Below the pieces are notes generated by a model, which saw only the letters and a program-made list of their open reading frames with translations, was not told where the DNA came from and did not search any database. Below, piece after piece: positions 8,222 through 15,719 of a DNA stretch of 64,000 bases (position 1 is the stretch's first letter; each line of letters begins with the position of its first letter). Source of the DNA: [Eubacterium] saphenum (GTDB taxonomy: Bacteria > Bacillota > Clostridia > Peptostreptococcales > Anaerovoracaceae); contig SFHC01000008.1 of NCBI GenBank assembly GCA_004555725.1, positions 1-64,000 of the forward strand, given 5' to 3'. The position numbers and the translations under genes are program-made.

Positions 8222-8953
8222 ATGTATTTTATTCTATCTCTTACCTCACAGGTTATTGCAATTTATGTTGCTGCGGCGATCCTGCCGGCAGCGTTTCTGA
8301 TGCACTATATCTATAAAAAAGATACGGTTGAAAAGGAGTCGCCGCAGCTGCTCTGGGCCTGTGTCGGGCGCGGCGTCCTGGCGGTGATCGCGTCCATTGT
8401 GCTTGAATCTGTCGGGCAGGCTGTGCTGAATACGAGCGGGCTGAAGGCCAATACGCCGGTTTATACCGCAGTGCTGGCATTTCTGGTTGTTGCTGTGGTT
8501 GAAGAGGGAACCAAGTATTTCTTTATGGCGCGTCTGACCTGGAGAAACCCGGAATTCAATTACCGCTTCGACGGAATTGTTTATGCCGCATTTACTTCAC
8601 TGGGGTTTGCGGCAGTGGAAAATGTGAAATATGTCTTTTCCTTCGGTTTAAGCGTGGCGCTCCCGCGCGCGGTCCTGTCGATTCCTGGGCATCTTGGATT
8701 TGCCGTGGTATTCGGGTATTTCTACGGCAGGGCAAAGTATGCCGATAATCAGAACCGTCCTGCTGCGAGGACGGCCAATCTCATCGCCGGATACCTGCTT
8801 TCCGTGATTCTTCATGGAACCTATGATTTCTGCGCGATGCGCGGATCCGCTCGTTCAACCGGCATGTTCATCGGTTTTGTGGTCATTATGTATCTGGTGA
8901 TCTTCAATCTGATCCGACATGAATCCTGGACCGACAGAGAAATCATGTATTGA
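8222..8953 (+). CDS. PrsW-family intramembrane metalloprotease
   Basis: This 243-residue protein has about eight membrane segments and PrsW hallmarks: EEGTKYF (E94, E95, K98), then AAVENVKYVFSFG, and the late histidine motif LHGTYDF. PrsW of Bacillus subtilis starts the cleavage of the anti-sigma factor RsiW, and relatives include bacteriocin-protection proteases. No anti-sigma factor is seen nearby, so the target is unknown. GGAG precedes the ATG, and it stands 43 bases behind the toxin gene in the same direction, so it could be co-transcribed. Confidence 0.8.
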   Translation: MYFILSLTSQVIAIYVAAAILPAAFLMHYIYKKDTVEKESPQLLWACVGRGVLAVIASIVLESVGQAVLNTSGLKANTPVYTAVLAFLVVAVVEEGTKYFFMARLTWRNPEFNYRFDGIVYAAFTSLGFAAVENVKYVFSFGLSVALPRAVLSIPGHLGFAVVFGYFYGRAKYADNQNRPAARTANLIAGYLLSVILHGTYDFCAMRGSARSTGMFIGFVVIMYLVIFNLIRHESWTDREIMY

Positions 8954-9021
8954 TGGCGGCAGGTCAAGATAATATTGTGTGCGTTCAAGTACACAGTGCA
9001 TCAGGGAAGCCTGGTAAATAG

Positions 9022-9071
9022 AGAACCACATGGATAGGGTGCGTTTATTTGTACAGTATCCATGTGGTTCT
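9022..9071. repeat. Perfect 15-bp inverted repeat
   Basis: AGAACCACATGGATA (9022-9036) and TATCCATGTGGTTCT (9057-9071) are exact reverse complements separated by 20 bases. No clear T-run follows on either strand, so it may be an inefficient terminator behind the protease gene or a regulatory hairpin. The rest of the gap 8954-9375 shows a -10-like TATAAT at 9304-9309 and three ATAAACC-like copies (near 9311, 9333 and, inverted, 9353) close to the LysR start; no further gene is seen. Confidence 0.6.
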
Positions 9072-9375
9072 TCGTATTTCATCCGTATTACTACGGCTGC
9101 AGAGAGAACAGATTGCGCACGGTCGAAACAAACTCCTGTTTTATGTTCTGATATCCTCAGTTTCTGGAAATCGGAGAACAGAAATCATGAACGTGCGTTG
9201 GCAGGCGCAGACAATGAAATACGATTACAGGATATTTTACAGGTGAAACGAAAAATGAGGAAAAATAGGATTGAATTCTTCTGCAGATTGTAGTAATCTG
9301 ATCTATAATAAATAAACCTACTGGAAAAGTATGAATAAACCGGCAAGATGTAGGGTTTATAGAAAGGAGGCTGTG

Positions 9376-10272
9376 ATGACTCTGCAGCAGCTCAGACAAA
9401 TTATTACGATTGCGGATGTCGGTTCTATGAATGAGGCGGCCAAGCAGCTGTATGTTTCGCAGCCCAATCTTTCTGCCGTAGTGCGTGAGATCGAGCAGGA
9501 AGCGGGCATCACCATCTTTCTGCGCTCCAACCGCGGGATCCAGGCCACGCCGGACGGGGAGGAGTTCCTGGGTTATGCCCGCCAAGTGGTGGAGCAGTAT
9601 TCTCTTCTGGAGAAGCGGTACCTGGAAAAGGCGTCGAAAGAAAAGTTTTCTGTCTCCTGCCAGCATTACAGTTTTGCGGTCAAGGCGTTTGTGGAGCTGG
9701 TGAAGGAAGTCGGAATGGCGGAATATGAGTTTGCCATTCATGAGACGACTACTTATCAGGTGATCCGGAATGTGCATGACTTTAAGAGTGAGATCGGGAT
9801 TCTGTATCTTTCAGATTTTAATGAAGCCGTCCTGAAGAACATGTTCCGGGAAAACAATCTGGTCTTTGAGGCGATTCTGGACTGCGACACTTACGTCTAT
9901 CTCTGGAAGGGCCATCCTCTTGCCGGGCGCAGCATTTTGTCGATGGACGATCTGCAGCAGTACCCGTGCCTCGCGTTCGAACAGGGGAGCCACAGTTCCT
10001 TCTATCTGGCCGAGGAAATGAAGAGTACGTACGAGTATAAGAAGCTGATCAAGGCCGATGACCGTGCGACAATGCTGAACTTGATGGTCGGGCTGAATGC
10101 GTATACGCTGTGTTCGGGGATTATCAGCGAAGAGCTGAACGGGACAGACTATGAGGCGATTCCGCTGAAGGAGACAGAGAAAATGATGATTGGAAGTCTG
10201 CGTCACAAGGGTGCCAAGCTCTCGCGGCTCGGGAATATCTATCTGGACAAGCTGAAGTCGTACCGTTCATAG
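9376..10272 (+). CDS. LysR-family transcriptional regulator, likely of the sulfur island
   Basis: This 298-residue protein has the classic LysR N-terminal winged helix (LQQLRQIITIADVGSMNEAA, then QLYVSQPNLSAVVREIEQE and IFLRSNRGIQATPDG), followed by a periplasmic-binding-like effector domain. The ATG at 9376 has AAAGGAGG at ideal spacing. The frame is open to 9331, but those residues do not fit the family. It lies in the same direction immediately ahead of the MetY gene and is separated from it by a palindrome and a promoter lacking a good -35 box. That setting resembles CysB-type activation of sulfur genes. The effector, perhaps O-acetylserine or O-acetylhomoserine, is not known. Confidence 0.85.
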   Translation: MTLQQLRQIITIADVGSMNEAAKQLYVSQPNLSAVVREIEQEAGITIFLRSNRGIQATPDGEEFLGYARQVVEQYSLLEKRYLEKASKEKFSVSCQHYSFAVKAFVELVKEVGMAEYEFAIHETTTYQVIRNVHDFKSEIGILYLSDFNEAVLKNMFRENNLVFEAILDCDTYVYLWKGHPLAGRSILSMDDLQQYPCLAFEQGSHSSFYLAEEMKSTYEYKKLIKADDRATMLNLMVGLNAYTLCSGIISEELNGTDYEAIPLKETEKMMIGSLRHKGAKLSRLGNIYLDKLKSYRS

Positions 10273-10284
10273 CTGTTATAACAG
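10273..10284. promoter_or_regulatory. 12-bp palindrome, candidate LysR operator
   Basis: CTGTTATAACAG is a perfect palindrome starting at the base after the LysR stop codon and 102 bases ahead of the MetY start. A -10-like TATGAT follows at 10339-10344 with no good -35 box, as is common at activator-dependent promoters. Confidence 0.4.
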
Positions 10285-10386
10285 GGGCTTATAGCAAGAC
10301 ATCGAGAGTTCATATAACCATGTATACAGGCGCGGTGGTATGATGGTATTGCTTTCAGGACAAAAGGGAATGAGAAAGGAGGCAGC

Positions 10387-11625
10387 ATGAAATTCGACAC
10401 AAAACTTCTGCACGGGCAGGCGGTGAAATCGTACGCGGACGGTGCGACACTTCCGCCGGTCAGTCAGGTCAGCGCGTTTCAGTTCGACACGGCGGAGCAG
10501 CAGAAAGCGGTGTTTACACACAAGGCGATGGGATACGCTTATACAAGAGTCGGAAATCCTACAGTAGCTGCTTTTGAACAGCGGATCAATGAGCTGGAAG
10601 GCGGAGGAGGCGCGGCAGCCTGCTCATCCGGAATGGCGGCGGTCGCGCTGGCAATGCTGAATATGCTGAGCTCCGGAGATGAGATTATTGCAGGATGCGG
10701 CTTATATGGCGGGACTATCGGCCTGTTTGATGATCTGAAAAACTGGGGTATCACCACCAGATTTGTTCAGAAACTGACACCGGAAGAGATCGAACCGCTG
10801 ATTAATGAACATACGCGGATGATCTATGGTGAGGTGATCGGAAATCCGGGCCTGTCGGTGATGGATATCCGCGCCGCAGCGGAGACTGCGCACGCGCACG
10901 GCATTCCGCTGGTTGTGGACAGCACCACAGCAACGCCGTACTTGGTTCGGCCGATTGAACTGGGCGCGGATATCGTGATCCATTCCTCGTCCAAGTACAT
11001 AAACGGGAGCGGAAACTCCATCAGCGGCGTGATTGTGGACAGTACACGATTCCGGTGGACAAAGGAGCGTTACCCTGCACTGGCGCCGTTTCTGAAATAC
11101 GGGCCGATGGCCTATCTGGTCCGGCTGAGGACGGACATCGGTGAAAATATGGGAAGCTGCCTGGCGCCGCTGAATGCCTATATGAATATCATCGGCATGG
11201 AGACGCTGGGAATCCGGATGGAACGGATCTGCAGCAATGCACAGAAACTGGCAGAGGCTCTTCAGCAGCTTCCGGGTATCACGGATGTGTGTTATCCGGG
11301 ACTCAGGAGCCATCCCTGTTACGAGACAGCGGTCAGGCAATTCGGAGGAAAGGGCGGCGGCATCCTGACGTTTCGGGCGGGTTCTGAGGTGCGTGCGTTC
11401 CGGATTCTTGACGCGCTGCAGTGCGTGGTTATCGCGAGCAATATCGGTGATGTACGGACGCTGGCCATCCATCCGCATTCCACCATATTCATTCATAATA
11501 CAGAAGAACAGAAACGGTCTGCCGGCGTGTTCGGGGACACCATCCGCGTCAGCGTCGGCATCGAAGATGCAGAAGATTTAATTGAAGACTTCACACAGGC
11601 TGTGAAACAAGCCGATGAGAAATAG
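10387..11625 (+). CDS. metY: O-acetylhomoserine sulfhydrylase-like PLP enzyme (MetY type)
   Basis: This 412-residue Cys/Met-metabolism PLP enzyme has the Schiff-base lysine K203 in HSSSKYINGSGN, the cofactor motif YTRVGNPTV near residue 52, and the C-terminal block ASNIGDVRTLAIHPHST typical of MetY. MetY replaces the acetyl group of O-acetylhomoserine with sulfur, giving homocysteine. Next to a ThiS-like carrier, a ThiF-like enzyme, a JAMM protease and a sulfite reductase, it most likely uses the carrier thiocarboxylate as sulfur donor, as in Wolinella succinogenes. AGGAGG precedes the ATG. O-acetylserine or a phosphorylated acceptor cannot be excluded. Confidence 0.87.
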   Translation: MKFDTKLLHGQAVKSYADGATLPPVSQVSAFQFDTAEQQKAVFTHKAMGYAYTRVGNPTVAAFEQRINELEGGGGAAACSSGMAAVALAMLNMLSSGDEIIAGCGLYGGTIGLFDDLKNWGITTRFVQKLTPEEIEPLINEHTRMIYGEVIGNPGLSVMDIRAAAETAHAHGIPLVVDSTTATPYLVRPIELGADIVIHSSSKYINGSGNSISGVIVDSTRFRWTKERYPALAPFLKYGPMAYLVRLRTDIGENMGSCLAPLNAYMNIIGMETLGIRMERICSNAQKLAEALQQLPGITDVCYPGLRSHPCYETAVRQFGGKGGGILTFRAGSEVRAFRILDALQCVVIASNIGDVRTLAIHPHSTIFIHNTEEQKRSAGVFGDTIRVSVGIEDAEDLIEDFTQAVKQADEK

Positions 11626-11647
11626 AAGGTTTCAGGAGGAGAAAAGA

Positions 11648-11854
11648 ATGAAAATTACAGTTTCAGGAGAGCAGAAGGAAGTTAAAGACGGGATTACAAT
11701 TGCCGAGCTGATCGAGCAGGAGAACATTGAGACACCGGAATACGTAAGCGTATCGGTGAACGAGGAATTCGCAAAAAGCGCTGATTTCCCGACCCAGAAG
11801 CTCAGTGACGGCGATGTCGTCGAGTTCTTATACTTCATGGGAGGTGGACGGTAA
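11648..11854 (+). CDS. hcyS: ThiS/MoaD-like sulfur carrier protein (HcyS-like) with C-terminal GGGR
   Basis: This 68-residue beta-grasp protein has the ThiS-like core (EVKDGITIAELIEQ; LSDGDVVEFLYFMGGGR). Sulfur carriers normally end in Gly-Gly, which is adenylated and thiocarboxylated. Here the chain ends Gly-Gly-Gly-Arg, so the arginine must be removed first. In Wolinella the corresponding HcyS carries a terminal alanine that HcyD trims. The ATG at 11648 is the start because AGGAGG lies just upstream; an ATG at 11615 inside the MetY end is unlikely. The stop overlaps the next start by one base. Confidence 0.85.
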   Translation: MKITVSGEQKEVKDGITIAELIEQENIETPEYVSVSVNEEFAKSADFPTQKLSDGDVVEFLYFMGGGR

Positions 11855-12672
11855 TGGGATTCACCAATGAACAGCTGGAACGGTATTCCAGACATATCAT
11901 CCTGAAAGAAATCGGAGTGAAAGGACAGAAGAAGCTGCTGAACGGCAGTGTGCTGATTATCGGCGCAGGCGGACTCGGCGCTCCTGCAGCGATGTATCTT
12001 GCGGCGGCAGGCGTTGGAAAGATCGGCATTGCGGACGCGGATGTCGTAGATCTGTCCAATCTGCAGCGCCAGGTGATCCATACGACTGCGGACGTAGGGC
12101 GGCCAAAGGTTGAATCGGCGGCGGAGACCATGCGCGCAATCAACCCGGATGTAGAGGTTGTTACCTATCAGCAGTTTATTGACAGCAGCAATATTCTGGA
12201 TCTCATTAAGGATTACGATTTTATTCTGGACGGAACGGATAATTTCCCGGCAAAATTTCTGATCAACGATGCCTGTGTAATGGCGAACAAGCCGTTTTCT
12301 CATGCCGGTATCCTGCGGTTCAGCGGTCAGCTGATGACTGTGATTCCGCATGAAGGACCGTGTTACCGCTGCGTGTTTAAGACCATGCCGCCTAAGGATG
12401 CGATCCCGACCTGTAAATCGGCCGGCGTAATCGGTGCAATGGCCGGAACCATCGGATCTCTGCAGGCGCTGGAGGCAGTGAAATACCTGACCGGCGCAGG
12501 CGATCTGCTTGTCGGAAAGCTGCTGACATTTGACGGTCTGAAGATGAAGTTCCACACGATCAATCTTCCTCCGCGCGGAGAAGGCTGCGCAGTATGCTCC
12601 GATCACCCGACGATTACAGAGCTGATCGACTATGAACAGCCGGCATGTGAGTGGAAGCCGGGCCAGAAATAA
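11854..12672 (+). CDS. hcyF: ThiF/MoeB-family carrier-adenylating enzyme (HcyF-like)
   Basis: This 272-residue E1-like enzyme has the nucleotide motif IIGAGGLGAPAAMYLA (about 35-50), the adenylation segment DADVVDLSNLQRQV (61-74), a structural zinc site formed by C170, C173, C245 and C248, and the conserved cysteine C187 in PTCKSAGV. It should adenylate the C-terminal glycine of the preceding carrier so that sulfide can form a thiocarboxylate. Coupling by TAATG overlap to the carrier gene supports a dedicated partnership over a thiamin or molybdopterin role; no thiazole or molybdopterin genes are nearby. Confidence 0.87.
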   Translation: MGFTNEQLERYSRHIILKEIGVKGQKKLLNGSVLIIGAGGLGAPAAMYLAAAGVGKIGIADADVVDLSNLQRQVIHTTADVGRPKVESAAETMRAINPDVEVVTYQQFIDSSNILDLIKDYDFILDGTDNFPAKFLINDACVMANKPFSHAGILRFSGQLMTVIPHEGPCYRCVFKTMPPKDAIPTCKSAGVIGAMAGTIGSLQALEAVKYLTGAGDLLVGKLLTFDGLKMKFHTINLPPRGEGCAVCSDHPTITELIDYEQPACEWKPGQK

Positions 12673-12696
12673 CCGGAAACAAAAGAAGGAGATCTT

Positions 12697-13128
12697 ATGG
12701 CAGCCATGAAAATCACATTAAAACAGAGCGATTACGAGAAAATCCTGGACCATGCCAAAAAGGAAGCTCCGGATGAGGCCTGCGGCCTGATCGCGGGAAT
12801 CGATCACGAGGACGGAAGCCGAGAAATCCAGAAAGTGTACCTGCTGACCAACCTGGATCACAGCAATGAACATTTTTCACTGGATCCGAAGGAGCAGCTG
12901 AAGGCCGTACAGGATATGCGCAAAAACGGCATGAAGCCGCTTGGAAACTGGCACTCTCATCCGGAGAGCCCGTCGCGGTCTTCACAGGAAGATATCCGGC
13001 TGGCGTTTGACAGCAGGGTCAGCTATTTAATATTATCGCTGATGGATGAAGATCAGCCGGTGCTGAATTCTTTCCATGTAGAAAACGGCGTTTCGACAAA
13101 AGAAGACCTGCAAGTGGTCGAGGGGTAA
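12697..13128 (+). CDS. hcyD: JAMM/MPN+ metalloprotease (HcyD / Mec+-like)
   Basis: This 143-residue protein contains a complete JAMM zinc site: glutamate E27 in DEACGLIAG and the HXHX7SXXD signature H86, H88, S96, D99 in the segment GNWHSHPESPSRSSQED. Related enzymes cleave cysteine from CysO-cysteine in mycobacteria. In Wolinella, HcyD both trims the carrier's last residue and frees homocysteine from the carrier. Both jobs are required by this cluster, since the carrier ends in GGGR. An AAGGAG site precedes the ATG; a second ATG three codons in is less likely. Confidence 0.87.
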   Translation: MAAMKITLKQSDYEKILDHAKKEAPDEACGLIAGIDHEDGSREIQKVYLLTNLDHSNEHFSLDPKEQLKAVQDMRKNGMKPLGNWHSHPESPSRSSQEDIRLAFDSRVSYLILSLMDEDQPVLNSFHVENGVSTKEDLQVVEG

Positions 13129-13185
13129 TCCCCTTGCCGGGTAAGATTTGTCCTAAGAAGCGGAAAGCAGAGAAAGGAAACGAGA

Positions 13186-14124
13186 ATGGCAACAGATTAC
13201 GCAGCATTAAAAAAAGGCGGCTGGATGCGCCAGAAACAGAAAAACCATTTTGCGCTCAGAGTGCATGTCATTGGCGGAAAGATGACGGAAGAACAGCTGA
13301 TTGGGGTTTCAAAAGTCGCAGAAAAATACGGACACGGTTATGTGCATCTGACTGCGCGCCAGTCCCTGGAAATTCCGTATATTAAGCTGGAAGACATCGA
13401 AGCGGTAAAGAAAGAGCTGGCAGAGTATAACGTAGAGCCGTCTGTGTGCGGCCCGCGTGTCAGAACGACGACCGCCTGCCAGGGGGCGGACACTTGCCCG
13501 AGTGCATGCATATTTACCTATGAACTGGCAGAGGAAATCGACCAGAGATATTTTGCGAAGGAACTTCCGGGAAAGTTTAAATTCGGCATTACCGGATGTC
13601 AGAACAACTGTCTCAAGACAGAGGAGAACGACATCGGAATCAAGGGCGCGGAAAAAGTCGAGTGGATCGAGGATAAGTGCATCCAGTGCGGAGTCTGTGT
13701 CAAGGCATGTCGTGAGAATGCAGTTTCCCTGATCGATGGAAAGATTACGATTGATATGGACAAATGCACATACTGTGGACGCTGCGCAAAATCATGTCCG
13801 ATGGACGCGTATGAGGAGCATCCGGGATACATCATGAGCTTCGGCGGAATGTACGGAAACCACTTTCATAAGGGACGTCAGCTGACACCGTTCGTTCAGA
13901 GCCATGACAAGCTGATCCAGATGTGTGACGCGACCATTCAGTTCTTCCACGATCACGCACAGCCGGGCGACCGCCTGCAGTTTGCGATTGAGCGTGAAGG
14001 TGAGGATAAGTTCGACGCAATGATCCGCAGAGTCTATGCGACCAGTGAAGAAGAAGCGCACGCACAGGCTTCCAAGCCGCTGGAACTGACGGACTGGAAA
14101 CTGCGCGAGGATCTGCAGAAATAG
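13186..14124 (+). CDS. Siroheme/4Fe-4S sulfite reductase with C-terminal ferredoxin clusters (Sir/AsrC-like)
   Basis: This 312-residue protein has the siroheme-4Fe-4S cysteine pattern CX5C (C98, C104) and CX3C (C138, C142). It is followed by two ferredoxin 4Fe-4S motifs (C165-C168-C171-C175 and C194-C197-C200-C204). It should reduce sulfite to sulfide, taking electrons directly from ferredoxin through its own clusters. It is far smaller than NADPH-type CysI or DsrAB and resembles AsrC and the Sir of thiocarboxylate-dependent pathways. Its position between the JAMM protease and TusA-like gene, and the siroheme operon at 29.6 kb, support assimilatory sulfite reduction. Nitrite reduction is the main alternative. 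Confidence 0.85.
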   Translation: MATDYAALKKGGWMRQKQKNHFALRVHVIGGKMTEEQLIGVSKVAEKYGHGYVHLTARQSLEIPYIKLEDIEAVKKELAEYNVEPSVCGPRVRTTTACQGADTCPSACIFTYELAEEIDQRYFAKELPGKFKFGITGCQNNCLKTEENDIGIKGAEKVEWIEDKCIQCGVCVKACRENAVSLIDGKITIDMDKCTYCGRCAKSCPMDAYEEHPGYIMSFGGMYGNHFHKGRQLTPFVQSHDKLIQMCDATIQFFHDHAQPGDRLQFAIEREGEDKFDAMIRRVYATSEEEAHAQASKPLELTDWKLREDLQK

Positions 14125-14308
14125 AACGGGGCACATGCCCGCGGAAGACACAGATAAACAGCGGGCGGCAGAAAGACGCGTGAAGAGGGGACACTGCGCT
14201 GCCGCGAGTGCTGCGGCTTGCAGAAAAAGGTTAAGATGAGCAAAATGCAGACCCGGGGATTAGAGAATGAATGAAATATCAGGGTGAACATAGAACAGGA
14301 GATCAATT

Positions 14309-14566
14309 ATGGCAGAAGAAAAAGCAGGAATTCAGATTGATGAAACCGTTGACATTACCGATGTTGTCTGCCCGGTTACATTCGTAAAAGCCAAGGTTGC
14401 GCTTGAAGAACTCGATGAGGGACAGATCCTGTCCGTACACATGAACGATGGCGAACCCGTGCAGAACGTACCGAGAAGCATCAAAGAAGAAGGGCACCAG
14501 ATCCTGAAACTCGTGGATAATGAAGACGGCACATACGACCTGATCGTAAAGAAAATCGGCGACTAA
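14309..14566 (+). CDS. tusA: TusA-like sulfurtransferase
   Basis: This 85-residue protein matches the small TusA/SirA fold, with the active cysteine C21 in VVCPVTFVKAKVALEEL. The usual CPXP motif reads CPVT here, a variant I believe is seen in relatives linked to sulfite reductase genes. TusA-like proteins carry persulfide sulfur between enzymes. It stands 184 bases behind the sulfite reductase in the same direction with an AGGAG site, and is followed by a terminator, so it is probably the last gene of the unit. Its exact partner is unknown. Confidence 0.8.
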   Translation: MAEEKAGIQIDETVDITDVVCPVTFVKAKVALEELDEGQILSVHMNDGEPVQNVPRSIKEEGHQILKLVDNEDGTYDLIVKKIGD

Positions 14567-14588
14567 AGAAAGTCGGCGACTAAAGAAA
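14556..14588 (+). repeat. 17-bp tandem duplication across the tusA stop codon
   Basis: TCGGCGACTAAAGAAA occurs at 14556-14571 and again at 14573-14588. The first copy contains the tusA stop, and the second lies just behind it and duplicates that stop in a shifted frame. It looks like a recent slippage duplication. Confidence 0.7.
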
Positions 14589-14684
14589 TTTTGCGATGAG
14601 CGGGCGGGTCATTAACCATGCCGAATACCCAGCCCCGGCAGAATGCCGATCACCGCGCGGGGCAGGGAAACGCAGAAAAACAAG

Positions 14685-14744
14685 CGCAGCACAGACAGCA
14701 GGCAGAGAAACCTGATCGCAGTTTGTGCTGCGTTTCTGTTTTTT
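14685..14744 (+). terminator. Terminator after tusA
   Basis: CGCAGCACA (14685-14693) pairs with TGTGCTGCG (14724-14732) over a 30-base loop, with a run of six T at 14739-14744. Confidence 0.5.
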
Positions 14745-15719
14745 AAATATGTGAGGGGACGGGTCATGAACTGCCCTTGCGTGCCGGGGCGGCGATCTTT
14801 CATCTTAATCGGATGGGCAGTATTTGAAGATCAGCCCGCATAGGTCAGGCCAGCGCCGGATCGGGAGAAAGGCGCAGGTGAATCCGGGTGGGAAAAAATG
14901 TGTTCCGAAAAGCTAATATTCGCCGGAAATCAGAACACAAAAAGGAGTTTGACTTTTTTTGTTATCAAAAAATAAAATAATCGCAATTACGGAACACATT
15001 TTAAGGCAGCCCTTTTAACGAACTGTCAGCTGAATGGATAAAAAGATTGCGAACGAATAAAGTATAAAATGTATGAATAATTACACGTTCCGCGTAGTTA
15101 TATTCCGCATAATCAGGGCACCGTTCTCGAAACTTTTAACGGCGGGACCGGATTGTCAGAATCAGGCAGGACGAAAATGTGCATTTAATTGCCGTTTGAA
15201 CCAAGTGTGCCGTGTACATTCCGAATGAATACCCAGAGATGCCTGTAATTGTATACAATCGCAATGCGAATAATCGATTGTACACAACCGAAAGTCCTTT
15301 TTGTGTTCTCAAAAGACAGTTTTTGGGAATTTTGATAACAGAAAAGTCAAAAGTCCTATTGTATACAAAAACGGGTGACTGTTAGCAGGTGGATTATATC
15401 AATGCAGAAGAAAGTTCTTCCGCAGAAGGAGTATAAACATGCAGCGGATTCATGTTCTCGCATCAACATCTGTCATAAGGAAAACAGTAGAACCGGCTAT
15501 CAGAAATGCATATTATCCAAATTTGACGATCTGCGGTATGATAGAACTAATAAAAATATATTCATACTAGGATAGTTGGTAAAATGTATTGCGCAAGACT
15601 GCAGTGTATTCTGCAGGGGGTAGGATATCGGTTATCGAGAGGCAATCGTCTGGAAAACGTCAGCAAACACCCGGGGCAGCGCACACAGTCATTGAACAGA
15701 CAAGTACAGGAGAAGAGCA
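14745..15719. other. Long non-coding spacer with shuffled inverted repeats
   Basis: No convincing gene lies in this 975-base spacer. TGTGTTCCG (14899-14907) faces CGGAACACA (14990-14998). A 14-base arm AGAACACAAAAAGG (14932-14945) is exactly inverted at 15296-15309. TTTGACTTTT (14948-14957) and GTTATCAAAA (14961-14970) are inverted at 15342-15351 and 15330-15339. The block order is partly shuffled, so this is not a simple transposon end pair. The stretch is more AT-rich than the flanking genes and probably holds the promoter of the CHR-Apr-Cys genes. Confidence 0.55.
15248..15369. promoter_or_regulatory. Three TTGTAYACAA palindromes, candidate operator array
   Basis: ATTGTATACAAT (15248-15259) is a perfect palindrome, ATTGTACACAA (15277-15287) a one-base variant, and ATTGTATACAAA (15358-15369) a near-perfect third copy. 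They sit 350-470 bases before the CHR transporter gene. Such spaced palindromes suit a dimeric repressor or activator, possibly of GntR type; no candidate regulator other than the LysR gene is nearby. Confidence 0.45.

Noticed and set aside
11648..12672. Thiamin or molybdopterin synthesis (ThiS/ThiF, MoaD/MoeB)
   Set aside because: No thiG, thiH, moaE or other partner genes are adjacent, whereas MetY, JAMM protease and sulfite reductase are.
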